A DNA stretch of 64,000 nt from Porphyromonas macacae DSM 20710 = JCM 13914 (GCF_000379945.1 NZ_KB904124.1:548976-612975); one strand, 5' to 3'. Counted from the first letter of the stretch, positions 55,488 to 63,111 are shown. Made by a program: numbers and translations. Notes: a model not told the origin generated them from the letters alone.

Positions 55488-55528
55488 CGGGGCTGTGTCA
55501 AAATTGGATTTTGGCACAGCCCCGTTTA
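55484..55528. repeat. Dispersed palindrome, copy 2
   Basis: TAAACGGGGCTGTGTCAAAA and TTTTGGCACAGCCCCGTTTA with a 5-nt loop; nearly the reverse complement of copy 1 at 46272. It overlaps the last 4 nt of the attL-like repeat and can now act as the ssrA terminator. TTTGCGCATGATGA follows at 55555, as it does after copy 3. Confidence 0.85.
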
Positions 55529-55907
55529 CGTGTGTCAGTCTTTGTGCCCTGTACTTTGCGCATGATGACACTTTCTTTTCCTTTGATTGTTTTGTCAAAA
55601 AGCTTCGAGAAATCATCTACAGTGCAAAAATTCAATTATATTTACTTTTATAAAGCAGTGTTTTATGAATGTATATCTTATTGGTTCCCAAATATTACAA
55701 ATATTACAAGATATAAATAATTCGCTGCTTTTTCAGTTATAACACACACGATATTAATCATGTTAACGGTTGACCGGGTGGTAAATTATTGACACCTTCT
55801 TACGTCGAACTGACGTGAAAATGGAAAAGGACAGGTATTATTTAACTATATGACTCTTCTTTCTTTCCGGATAGAAAAGAAGGAGAATCTTAAAAACAAC
55901 ATGAACC
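55529..55907. other. Non-coding left part of the ssrA element
   Basis: No gene is supported. The stretch is AT-rich, has the 14-mer TTTGCGCATGATGA at 55555-55568 shared with 58546-58559, and presumably contains the promoter of the following lipoprotein gene, but no convincing consensus promoter was found. Confidence 0.5.
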
Positions 55908-57245
55908 ATGAATAAGGCAATTATTTTAGGATTATCTCTCATCTTGATGATGCTCTCCTCTTGTGTAGAGCCCAAACCCGGTATTCTTGAGGTATCACCA
56001 AACAAACTTTCCTTTGGTGGCACGGAGGAGAGTCTATCCGTTACCGTTAAGTGTTCCTCGAATGATTGGACATGGGAGAGCGATTTCCCTAAGTGGATCT
56101 CTATTCAAAGAAAGGATGATGGGGCAGTAACAATAACGGCTCGGCCTAACCCGGAAAGTCATGTGAGAGAGGGGCGAATTACCTTTATCTGCGAAGACCT
56201 CAAGAGTATTGTCAGCATAGAGCAAGCCCCCAAGCCTGTAGAGTATTACATTCAAGTCGTCGATCAATTGGAGCTGGATGATGTCCATGCTCCTGTAACT
56301 ATCGAGGTTAAGACCAATGCTCCTGCCTGGGAGATAGTAAGCAAGCCTCAATGGCTGGAGGTTTCCCAAAAAGATCAACAACTAATCATAACAGCCGGTC
56401 CGAATACCGGATCCAACCGTAGAGAAGGACTCGTTACACTGGAAGCAGAGGGCAAGCAGGCCCTCTTAAAGGTTACTCAAGCAGAGAAGGCTTACGTAAG
56501 CATAAGCAAAGAATTATCGATATTTCACTATCTGGGAGGAGTGCAGACGATCTCTTTCAAGAGTAATCGCAAAGATATTGTGATAGATTACTCTGACTTC
56601 TCTGCTCATTTCACTTCAGAAGTTATTGGTGACAATCAGCTTAGGATTTCAGCTCCAAGAAACATTCAAAATAAGGAGATCAATAGGTCTATCTCCTTTA
56701 TCTACAAGGGGCGCACTCTACTCGATATTAAGGTCAATCAAGAGAAAAGCAACATCGAAGCAGATCAGAGAGCCTACTTGGTGGAGTTCTTTAAAATGAC
56801 GAATGGAGAAAACTGGGTCAATAACACCAATTGGCTTTCTGACCGACCTCTATCCGAATGGTATGGCATCCGGATGGGAGATGAGGGCTATGGGGTCTAC
56901 AGTATTATTTTGAAAGACAATAATCTCTCAGGTCGTATTCCTAAGGGGTTTGGTATACTCGTCAGTGCCAACCTCATCAAGCTCCAAGGCAACGCTTTAG
57001 AGGGTGAGCTCCCCGGTGAATTGACCAACTTAAAAGAGGTTGTCATTTTAGACCTCTCCAATAATAATTTTACGGGGAGTATCCCTGCCGGGCTTTGCGG
57101 AGATTTCCCTAAAAGAATATCGCTTGATCTGAGGGGAAACAGGCTAAGCGGAACGGTACCGACTTGTTTTATTGAAAACGTCAATAAATATAAGTTCTGC
57201 CCTCAACAAGAAGGTTATAAATTCGACAATTATCATTGCAACTGA
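55908..57245 (+). CDS. BACON-domain and leucine-rich-repeat surface lipoprotein
   Basis: This 445-residue protein has a lipoprotein signal (lipobox LSSC, Cys19). Two BACON-type beta domains follow: about 25-105 (LEVSPNKLSFGGTEESLSVT, WISIQRKDDGAVTITARPN, FICEDLKSIVSIEQA) and about 110-190 (WLEVSQKDQQLIITAGPNTG, LLKVTQAE). A third beta region spans about 195-280. The C-terminus is a plant/slime-mould-like LRR block with a cap (VEFFKMTNGENWVNNTNWLS, LSEWYGI) and repeats NNLSGRIPKGF, NALEGELPGEL, NNFTGSIPAGL, NRLSGTVPT. BACON domains are linked to carbohydrate or mucin contact and LRRs to protein binding, so a surface adhesin-like role is plausible. It is the only cargo of the ssrA element. Confidence 0.88.
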   Translation: MNKAIILGLSLILMMLSSCVEPKPGILEVSPNKLSFGGTEESLSVTVKCSSNDWTWESDFPKWISIQRKDDGAVTITARPNPESHVREGRITFICEDLKSIVSIEQAPKPVEYYIQVVDQLELDDVHAPVTIEVKTNAPAWEIVSKPQWLEVSQKDQQLIITAGPNTGSNRREGLVTLEAEGKQALLKVTQAEKAYVSISKELSIFHYLGGVQTISFKSNRKDIVIDYSDFSAHFTSEVIGDNQLRISAPRNIQNKEINRSISFIYKGRTLLDIKVNQEKSNIEADQRAYLVEFFKMTNGENWVNNTNWLSDRPLSEWYGIRMGDEGYGVYSIILKDNNLSGRIPKGFGILVSANLIKLQGNALEGELPGELTNLKEVVILDLSNNNFTGSIPAGLCGDFPKRISLDLRGNRLSGTVPTCFIENVNKYKFCPQQEGYKFDNYHCN

Positions 57246-57345
57246 ATACACTTCGTATTGGATTTGAAATAAACTCTTTAGATTGTGGAGGAGGAATATT
57301 GAGGTCTGAAACCAAGCAGCAATATTTTCAGATAGATCTTTAGAT

Positions 57346-57369
57346 TTCCCTCCAGCTCCACCGATTAAA
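57346..57369 (+). repeat. attR-like direct repeat
   Basis: An exact 24-nt copy of the ssrA 3' end and flank (TTCCCTCCAGCTCCACCGAT plus TAAA), with no tmRNA body before it. Confidence 0.9.
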
Positions 57370-57408
57370 GGCGCAAACCGCTATCATGACGGTTTGCGCC
57401 CTTTTTCG
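57370..57408 (+). terminator. Terminator, probably the original ssrA terminator
   Basis: GGCGCAAACCG and CGGTTTGCGCC form an 11-bp perfect stem with an 8-nt loop, followed by CTTTTTC. It lies immediately after the attR-like repeat, just where the ssrA terminator would be without the insertion. It may also serve the opposite gene ending at 57444. Confidence 0.85.
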
Positions 57409-57443
57409 ATTACCGGATAAGTAGTTTTAATACTAAGACAAGA

Positions 57444-58376
57444 TTACTTGGAAGTCGGAGGCCATTGTATTTTCCAACGTTTTACATATTCTTTCATCGG
57501 TATCATACCGACCTCTGCTCTCCAATCATCCACTTTTAAGGTATCAACCAAAGGAGCGACATAGTGTATCCCGTTTTTATCGGATAGAATTTGAGTACCG
57601 TATTTTTGCGGACGCCCCTCTCTTACGTTTATCCGGTCTTCGAGCATTGCATATTGTGAAGTTGGGATGTCTCCCCGTTTGACAGCATCCCGAATTAAAG
57701 GCAAATACTTCTTCTGCATCTTCAAATCGGCATGCTGGATAATAAGCCACTGGGCCATAACAGCTTTGCCGACTTTTTCTTTGCCAATCCATCCTTTTTG
57801 ATTCCAGATTTTAATCAATTCCAATCTGTTGATGCTATCCGTTCGAATCATTTCATCTATTAAATCAGACACAGCCAGAGAGTCTTCAGGTGTTTTTTTC
57901 AATTCGGAAAGATACCGAAGCCTGACATTCTGATCCGCTTTCAAAATTGCTTTCAATTTGGTTTTCAGCGGTTGATCCAGATCCCATTCCTCCTTTTTCT
58001 GGCGATTTTTCATGCTGTCTATCAAAACAGGCCATCGAGGATCGGTGTGAATTGAAACTAAATCTTTATCCTCTCCGATATCTTCGTTATACCAATCAGT
58101 CTCGATATTCAATCGAAGATATAGATAATGGAATGCTTGTTCTTTCTCTCCACACAAAGCGGCTACACAAGCGGCATTGTAAAGATGATAAGGTTTTATT
58201 TCTTGATCCGCTGCAAAAGCTTTTTCAAAAAACCGAAAGGATTCTTTGTACTCACCTCGTTGATACAGCGAATCGGCCTGTCGGATAAACAGATTGTACA
58301 TGCTACCTTTATTTTGCGCATGAATATTCACAAACCACAGACAGCAACACATTAAAATAAAATTTCTTTTTCTCAT
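57444..58376 (-). CDS. Exported TPR and DUF6624-like protein
   Basis: ATG at 58376 is preferred because it directly starts a signal peptide (MRKRNFILMCCCLWFVNIHA); the frame is open 19 codons further. The 310-residue product has a TPR-like pair of helices (FIRQADSLYQRGEYKESFRF, YHLYNAACVAALCGEKEQAF), an all-helical linker, then a C-terminal region typical of DUF6624: GWIGKEKVGKAVMAQWLIIQ, HADLKMQKKYLPLI, YAMLEDRINVREGRPQKYGT. Function unknown; probably periplasmic. Downstream of it is the ssrA region terminator. Confidence 0.75.
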   Translation of the reverse strand: MRKRNFILMCCCLWFVNIHAQNKGSMYNLFIRQADSLYQRGEYKESFRFFEKAFAADQEIKPYHLYNAACVAALCGEKEQAFHYLYLRLNIETDWYNEDIGEDKDLVSIHTDPRWPVLIDSMKNRQKKEEWDLDQPLKTKLKAILKADQNVRLRYLSELKKTPEDSLAVSDLIDEMIRTDSINRLELIKIWNQKGWIGKEKVGKAVMAQWLIIQHADLKMQKKYLPLIRDAVKRGDIPTSQYAMLEDRINVREGRPQKYGTQILSDKNGIHYVAPLVDTLKVDDWRAEVGMIPMKEYVKRWKIQWPPTSK

Positions 58377-58401
58377 GCTTTGTTTGTTATGAGGTAAAAG
58401 T

Positions 58402-58442
58402 AAGGGGGCTGTGTTAAAAATCATTTTTGGCACAGCCCCCTT
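58402..58442. repeat. Dispersed palindrome, copy 3
   Basis: AAGGGGGCTGTGTTAAAAAT and ATTTTTGGCACAGCCCCCTT form a near-perfect palindrome related to copies 1 and 2. TTTGCGCATGATGA follows at 58546-58559. The palindrome lies 26 nt upstream of the start of the TPR/DUF6624 gene and downstream of the M56 protease gene, for which it may be a terminator. Confidence 0.8.
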
Positions 58443-58589
58443 TCAGGTGCATCGGAATATGTAAAGTACAAGGCGCTGAGGCTGAGAATCAAGGGAGCGT
58501 ACCGAAGTACGTGAACAAAGCCCAATGTTACAAGCAATGCAGTAATTTGCGCATGATGATACACCGTCTTGATTTTTGAACTTTTTGCT

Positions 58590-59957
58590 TTATTGTAGTT
58601 TGAAATTAATAGGTAATCTAAATTCTACCCGCACCGGTTTTCCGTCTGCATCCTTACCGGGTTCCCATTTGGGCATTGACTTTACTACACGGATGGCTTC
58701 GGTGTTCAACTCTTTTTCGGCTTGTTTAATGGTTTCGGGAGAAACTTTTTGGGTTGTTTTATCGGTTTTCAAATCTTTCTCTTCCAGTCTCCGATAATTA
58801 CCTTTTAATACTTGTATATCAGACAGAGAACCATCTTTTTCTACAATAAAACTCAAAAAGATTTTTCCTTCCACTCTGTTATCTATAGCTATTTTCGGGT
58901 ATCGAATATTTTGAGCCAGAAATTGGTACAAAGCATTGTTTCCGGCGGGAAATGAAGGTCTGACTTTACAATAGTTGAAAACCTGTTTTGTGCTGTCTTG
59001 TCGGATAACCGGAGCAGGCTTATCCGATTCTGTTCTGAGAGAGGGAGAAGATACTCCGGCTTTGAGCAAATTACTGCCTGCAAGCAACAGAAAAAGAGGT
59101 AAAACAGCTGTAAAATAACGCAGAATGGAAAGTTTAAGCGAAGATTTTTTTTCTGTATTCATCATCATAATTCGTTTTTTAAGATTATTACTTTGATAGT
59201 TGCAGCACAAATACCCGGCCGTGGCATCCATACTTACACTTAATAATTCATATTGATACTTTTTGCGATCTGCACCATTACAGAGAACAGACCGGTCTGC
59301 AAGGAACTCGTGGTTATTCCGCATATTTCTCAACAGCAGATGGGCAAACGGATTCCACCACTGCAAAAGCATCACGGGCAGGCAGAGCAGCAGATCCAGA
59401 CTGTGCAAGCTTTTTATGTGAGCGGTTTCATGAACCAGCACATTCTTAAAAATCGGTTTATCCGTCATATCGAGAGGCAGATAAATCCGTCTCAAGAAAC
59501 TGAACGGGGTATTACCCTCCGGCATGATATAATATGCTACTGTGCCGTTCGGATCTTTTACTACGGTGGAGTCTTTAACCGTATTGTAAAGACGAAAGAG
59601 TTTTATCGAGGTTACGCATAAACAATAAACAGAACCGGTCAGCCATATATAGAAAAGAATGTCGGTCACAGAAAAAGTCGTAAGCTTTGCTGCGGACGAA
59701 ACTCCATTCGCCGGATGCTGTACAAAAACGAGTTCATCCAATAAGAAGCCGGGTATCTTCAAAACTTCCGCAACCGATATCCGATCAGGGAGCAGTAGAC
59801 CCGCAAGCGGCAACAGTGCACACCCCATGTATGCCAACAGATAGAAACCACGGTGCCAGCTATACATCGTATTCCGTTGAAGCAAATATCGGTCTATCAG
59901 ATAAAACAGCATCAGGCCTGTGCCACTGGCAATAAGGTATGTTATAAATGCTTTCAT
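58590..59957 (-). CDS. BlaR1/MecR1-type M56 metallopeptidase with TonB C-terminal domain
   Basis: ATG at 59957 gives 455 residues starting MKAFITYLIASGTGLMLFYL; the frame is open 30 codons further but without a plausible signal. Several membrane helices precede the M56 zinc site HETAH (His176, Glu177, His180), followed by a helix pair and LLQWWNPFAHLLLRNMRNNH, standard for the family. After a further membrane helix the periplasmic end is a TonB C-terminal-like domain (IRYPKIAIDNRVEGKIFLSF, VEKDGSLSDIQVLKG). The protease senses an envelope signal and destroys or inactivates the BlaI repressor encoded 40 nt upstream. No beta-lactam-binding domain is present, so the signal need not be an antibiotic. 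Confidence 0.92.
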   Translation of the reverse strand: MKAFITYLIASGTGLMLFYLIDRYLLQRNTMYSWHRGFYLLAYMGCALLPLAGLLLPDRISVAEVLKIPGFLLDELVFVQHPANGVSSAAKLTTFSVTDILFYIWLTGSVYCLCVTSIKLFRLYNTVKDSTVVKDPNGTVAYYIMPEGNTPFSFLRRIYLPLDMTDKPIFKNVLVHETAHIKSLHSLDLLLCLPVMLLQWWNPFAHLLLRNMRNNHEFLADRSVLCNGADRKKYQYELLSVSMDATAGYLCCNYQSNNLKKRIMMMNTEKKSSLKLSILRYFTAVLPLFLLLAGSNLLKAGVSSPSLRTESDKPAPVIRQDSTKQVFNYCKVRPSFPAGNNALYQFLAQNIRYPKIAIDNRVEGKIFLSFIVEKDGSLSDIQVLKGNYRRLEEKDLKTDKTTQKVSPETIKQAEKELNTEAIRVVKSMPKWEPGKDADGKPVRVEFRLPINFKLQ

Positions 59958-59997
59958 TGGTTCTTCTCTTTTTATTCTTGAGCGGTCTAACCGATAT

Positions 59998-60372
59998 TTA
60001 CTTGGAGTTGCCTTGTTCGATAAGTTGAATGATTTCGCGCAGGTCATCTGCCGTTATCTTGCTTTCTTCGGCAAAACTCTGAACCAGACTTTTATAATCG
60101 CCGGTAAAAAACTGATTGACCATACGATTTACAGAGTGTTTTGAATAGTCCTCTTCGGGTATGGCCACGCGATAAATATATCCACGTCCTTTTCCCACCT
60201 TTCGGATGAATTCTTTTTTCTCCAGATTGTGCATGATGCTGGCTACGGTGGTATAAGGTATCTCAGGGTCGGGCAGATGAGGTATGATCATACGTACCTC
60301 TGCTTCTCCCATACTCCACATAATCTGCATCACTTCTTCTTCACGCGGGGTTAATCTTATGTTCTTACGCAT
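59998..60372 (-). CDS. blaI: BlaI/MecI-family repressor
   Basis: This 124-residue winged-helix protein (LTPREEEVMQIMWSMGEAEV, YTTVASIMHNLEKKEFIRKV, GRGYIYRVAIPEEDYSKHSV) has the normal family length and a C-terminal dimerisation and protease-sensitive region. It represses its own operon with the M56 protease gene that follows. Two matching dyads in its promoter region (60457-60471 and 60489-60503) are the likely operators. Confidence 0.94.
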   Translation of the reverse strand: MRKNIRLTPREEEVMQIMWSMGEAEVRMIIPHLPDPEIPYTTVASIMHNLEKKEFIRKVGKGRGYIYRVAIPEEDYSKHSVNRMVNQFFTGDYKSLVQSFAEESKITADDLREIIQLIEQGNSK

Positions 60373-60450
60373 TGTTTCTACTGTATTAAAAGAAGACTTT
60401 CGGGTCTTTCTCTGTTCTCATTTCGAGACAGATATGACAATCCTTCACCA

Positions 60451-60503
60451 CAAAACTACGAAACTTTCGTAAACAAACAATAGAATTCTACGATTTTTTC
60501 GTA
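60451..60503 (-). promoter_or_regulatory. blaI promoter with two BlaI-type operator dyads
   Basis: Read on the minus strand, TTG (60480-60478), a 19-nt spacer and TAGTTTTG (60458-60451) form a good promoter. The spacer contains the dyad TACGAAACTTTCGTA (60457-60471), and a second dyad TACGATTTTTTCGTA lies at 60489-60503 just upstream of the TTG. Dyad centres are 32 nt apart, three helical turns, so dimers could bind on the same face and block RNA polymerase. Confidence 0.8.
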
Positions 60504-60595
60504 AATATTTTTCAGGTTGTATTTCCTCTGTTAAAAACAGTTCTTAAATTTCTCGTGTATTCTGAAATAGTTGATAATTGAGAAAGTTGAAAATC

Positions 60596-60763
60596 CTAAA
60601 TCTTTTCCGAAGCTTTTAGCTTTTCAATGATACCTTGTTCCCTTTCCTCTTGGGGCAGTTCTTGCGTCTTTTCGAGATGGGTTTTCAGTTCTTTTTTCTG
60701 TTTTCCCGTTAATTCGTCATCAATAGTTGAAATGGACAAATTCACTGCAAAATTTCGGAGCAT
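60596..60763 (-). CDS. Small charged helical protein, possibly a gene remnant
   Basis: A 55-codon frame from ATG 60763 reads LRNFAVNLSISTIDDELTGK, then QKKELKTHLEKTQELPQEE and REQGIIEKLKASEKI before TAG. The sequence is highly helical and charged, resembling the C-terminal tail of a larger protein. No family is recognised and no promoter was found. It may be a leftover rather than an expressed gene. Confidence 0.35.
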   Translation of the reverse strand: MLRNFAVNLSISTIDDELTGKQKKELKTHLEKTQELPQEEREQGIIEKLKASEKI

Positions 60764-60878
60764 ACAAAAGCCATCAAAAGCAGAAAATATTCAATCTACT
60801 TATTTTTTTCTACCATCCAACAGTCATAATAGGGAGATTAAAAGCGTATATTTGCGTATTATATGATAGGTTGATGAT

Positions 60879-61199
60879 ATGGTAAAGAACACAATCGGGA
60901 CAAATCTACTCCGAAAGTTAGAGCAGAAGATGCAGATTGTGGGAGAGCAAATCAAGTTAGCCCGACTGCGTCGTAATCTTAGTGTGGCACAGATTGTTGA
61001 GCGTGCCGCTTGCTCCCCTTTGACTGTCTCACGTATAGAGAAAGGGTCTCCTACTGTGTCTATCGGGATTTACTTGTGGATACTCTATGCCTTTCAACTT
61101 GAGGATGACATCCTCCACCTCGCTAAAGCCGATGAACCGGGGCGTCGTCTCCAGGACCTTTCTCTCATCAATCGCCGTCGTGCCTCCAGGAAAAGTTGA
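60879..61199 (+). CDS. XRE-family helix-turn-helix regulator (HipB-like)
   Basis: This 106-residue protein has an XRE helix-turn-helix at about residues 20-75 (VGEQIKLARLRRNLSVAQIV, ERAACSPLTVSRIEKGSPTV) and a basic C-terminal tail (RRRASRKS), as in regulators that accompany HipA-type toxins. Upstream, TATATTTG at 60847-60854 is a good -7 box. The next gene starts 3 nt after its stop and encodes a ppGpp-hydrolase-type HD protein instead of HipA. The pair may be an antitoxin-effector or a self-regulated nucleotide-hydrolase unit. Confidence 0.85.
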   Translation: MVKNTIGTNLLRKLEQKMQIVGEQIKLARLRRNLSVAQIVERAACSPLTVSRIEKGSPTVSIGIYLWILYAFQLEDDILHLAKADEPGRRLQDLSLINRRRASRKS

Positions 61200-61202
61200 T
61201 CT

Positions 61203-61679
61203 ATGGATAATAACATTTGGATAAAATCATCAGCAACGCTAGCTAAACGTTTGCATAAAGGTCAAGTAGATAAGGCTGGGATAGATTATTTTGAGGGACA
61301 TCTTTGTATGGTTGCCTCTATGGGAAAAACATGGCAAGAGCAAGTGGTGGGCTATCTTCATGATACCAGTGAAGATACTCCTAATACAGTCGAAGAGGTT
61401 CTTTCTTTACTTGAAGAGGAGGCTCAACAGAGATTAAGTAAAGAAGATCGGTTAGAGTTGTCGACCGCATTACACTTACTCAATCATCACAGCTTTCTCA
61501 ATAGAGAAGCATATATTCGAGCGATTGGACAGAATCCTTTGGCGCGAGCAGTTAAACTCAATGACATACGACACAATATGGATCTTTCTCGTTTGTCATC
61601 CCCTTCATCAAAAGACTTTATCAGAAGAGAAAGATATGAGTGTGAATACAATTATCTATCCTTAATCTCCTCTCATTAG
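61203..61679 (+). CDS. Solo (p)ppGpp-hydrolase-type HD-domain protein
   Basis: This 158-residue protein is essentially one HD domain of the RelA/SpoT hydrolase type. The pattern ATLAKRLHKGQVDKAGIDYF, EGHLCMVA (His33), GYLHDTSEDTPNT (His53-Asp54, Glu57-Asp58) and VKLNDIRHNMD (Asp121, Asn125) matches the Mn-binding and catalytic positions of such hydrolases. There is no synthetase, TGS or ACT domain, so it is a small alarmone hydrolase-like enzyme. Coupling to the XRE gene (3-nt gap) suggests a regulated stress or toxin-antitoxin-like role. Substrate is inferred from the motifs. Confidence 0.85.
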   Translation: MDNNIWIKSSATLAKRLHKGQVDKAGIDYFEGHLCMVASMGKTWQEQVVGYLHDTSEDTPNTVEEVLSLLEEEAQQRLSKEDRLELSTALHLLNHHSFLNREAYIRAIGQNPLARAVKLNDIRHNMDLSRLSSPSSKDFIRRERYECEYNYLSLISSH

Positions 61680-61727
61680 AACTTTTCTTTGTCGTTGAAA
61701 GGTTGTGTCAGACTTTTAGATTCAAAA

Positions 61728-61747
61728 GTATCCCCGAAAAGGGGTAC
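61728..61747. repeat. GTACCCC-type palindrome upstream of fic
   Basis: GTATCCCCGAAAAGGGGTAC is an imperfect hairpin (one bulged T) between the HD gene and the Fic gene. It resembles the GTACCC-GAAAA-GGGTAC hairpins after the Fic gene. A TATATTTG -7 box at 61765-61772 follows. Confidence 0.6.
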
Positions 61748-61834
61748 AATAGATTTCTATTCCTTATATTTGCCACTGATAAGGTATATAATACTTTTTC
61801 AGAAGAATTCGAATGCCAAATCATAAGTAAGTAA

Positions 61835-62995
61835 ATGGATATGGGCAAAAGTTATAACATACCTACATTGCCTCTCGCCTTTGATGTAGAGAGCAAAGAG
61901 ATATTACGACAGGTGAACAAGGCCAATCGAGCTTTGGCGGAATTAAAGGGGATAGCAGCAACAATTCCTAACGAAGCGATACTGATTAGCACCTTGACCC
62001 TTCAAGAGGCAAAGGATAGTTCCGAAATAGAGAATATCGTCACAACGCAAGATGATCTCTACAAAGCTGATATAAATATAGAGAAGCAACTTATAACAGC
62101 GGCTACCAAAGAGGTCCTTAGGTATCGAGAGGCTTTACAGCGAGGATTTGAATTGGTTAGAAAAGATGCTCTATTAACCAACAGCAGAATAAAGGATATT
62201 CAAATGCACCTTGAGGGAAATAGAGCAGGTTTTCGTTCACAAGCAGGGACAATGCTAAAGAATGGTCAGGGAGAAACCGTTTACACTCCACCTCAAAATA
62301 TAGATGATATAGAGAAGTATATGGCAAACCTTGAGGCTTTTATCAATAATCCTGAGATGTGCGAAGTCGATCCTCTAATCAAGATGGCGATTATACATCA
62401 TCAGTTTGAGAGTATACACCCCTTCTATGATGGTAATGGACGAACGGGGCGTATTATCAACGTGCTCTATTTGGTGATAAATGACTTGCTTGACTTGCCA
62501 ATTCTCTACTTAAGCAGGTATATTACTCAAAATAAATCGCAGTATTACTCCTTGATCCAGGCTATTAGGGATAAAGGCGAAGATAACTCGTTGGAGTGGG
62601 AAGAATGGATCCTTTTCATTCTTAAAGGAGTCGAACAAACGGCTCGCGACACCATTCGATTGGTGCAGGGTATCTCTAAACTAATGCAGGAGTATAAGCA
62701 GATTCTGCGTCCTCTATTTGGCAAGAACTATAAACACGAGTTGCTCAACAATCTATTTTATCATCCTTATACTAAAATCGAGTTTATGCAGAGGGACTTG
62801 ATGGTTCAGCGTAAAACGGCTACTAAGTATTTGAATATGATGGTCGAAGAGAGAGTTTTAATTGTTGTAAAGATTGGAAGAGAAAATTATTACATTAATC
62901 ATGCTCTTATGGACTTGTTTCTTAATCAGGGTTCTGCATTACCACGACAAGATGAAACGATAGAATCGGTGACAGATAATCAATCACCTTTGTGA
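61835..62995 (+). CDS. Class II Fic-domain protein (AMP-transferase)
   Basis: This 386-residue protein has an N-terminal Fic_N-like region with the inhibitory helix motif SSEIEN (Ser62, Glu66, Asn67; [S/T]xxxE[G/N]), a central Fic core with HPFYDGNGRTGR (His195 catalytic) and the target-binding flap region, and a C-terminal winged-helix-like part (about 300-370, KIEFMQRDLMVQRKTATKYL). Such proteins transfer AMP from ATP to hydroxyl groups of target proteins and are restrained by their own inhibitory helix. No separate antitoxin gene is adjacent, consistent with intramolecular inhibition. It lies among other toxin-antitoxin-like genes. Confidence 0.93.
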   Translation: MDMGKSYNIPTLPLAFDVESKEILRQVNKANRALAELKGIAATIPNEAILISTLTLQEAKDSSEIENIVTTQDDLYKADINIEKQLITAATKEVLRYREALQRGFELVRKDALLTNSRIKDIQMHLEGNRAGFRSQAGTMLKNGQGETVYTPPQNIDDIEKYMANLEAFINNPEMCEVDPLIKMAIIHHQFESIHPFYDGNGRTGRIINVLYLVINDLLDLPILYLSRYITQNKSQYYSLIQAIRDKGEDNSLEWEEWILFILKGVEQTARDTIRLVQGISKLMQEYKQILRPLFGKNYKHELLNNLFYHPYTKIEFMQRDLMVQRKTATKYLNMMVEERVLIVVKIGRENYYINHALMDLFLNQGSALPRQDETIESVTDNQSPL

Positions 62996-62996
62996 T

Positions 62997-63111
62997 GTGT
63001 ACCCGAAAAAGGCTTTTGAGTATATATTTTCGGAATATGTACCCAAAAGAGGCAAAATGGGTACATATCCTTGGAACATGTACCCGAAAACGGTATTTTG
63101 GGTACATGTTC
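62997..63111. repeat. Cluster of three GTACCC hairpins after fic
   Basis: TGTACCC(G/A)AAAA occurs at 62999, 63039 and 63079. The third unit is a perfect hairpin with 12-nt arms (GAACATGTACCC 63074-63085, GGGTACATGTTC 63100-63111). The second has arms ATATGTACCCA (63035-63045) and TGGGTACATAT (63058-63068). The first is degenerate (TGTACCCGAAAA, TTTTGAGTATA). They lie between fic and a truncated HTH gene. Confidence 0.8.

Larger units (their letters stand above)
55488..57369 (+). mobile_element. Integrase-less element inserted at the 3' end of ssrA
   Basis: The 1.88-kb segment is bounded by the 24-bp direct repeats 55464-55487 and 57346-57369. The first keeps tmRNA whole; directly after the second is a strong GC hairpin with T tail that looks like the displaced original ssrA terminator. 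This is the classical outcome of site-specific integration into a tmRNA gene. The segment contains one gene (BACON-LRR lipoprotein) and the palindrome copy 2; no recombinase is present, so it is either a satellite mobilised in trans or what remains after deletion. Confidence 0.8.

Noticed and set aside
55076-57369. Tyrosine or serine recombinase inside the ssrA element
   Set aside because: The only substantial frame in the element is the BACON-LRR lipoprotein; no R-H-R-Y or serine recombinase pattern is visible.
60627-60866. 79-codon plus-strand frame upstream of the XRE gene
   Set aside because: Its composition (Cys, Phe and Ser rich) is that of an antisense shadow; the minus strand here has a better charged helical frame.
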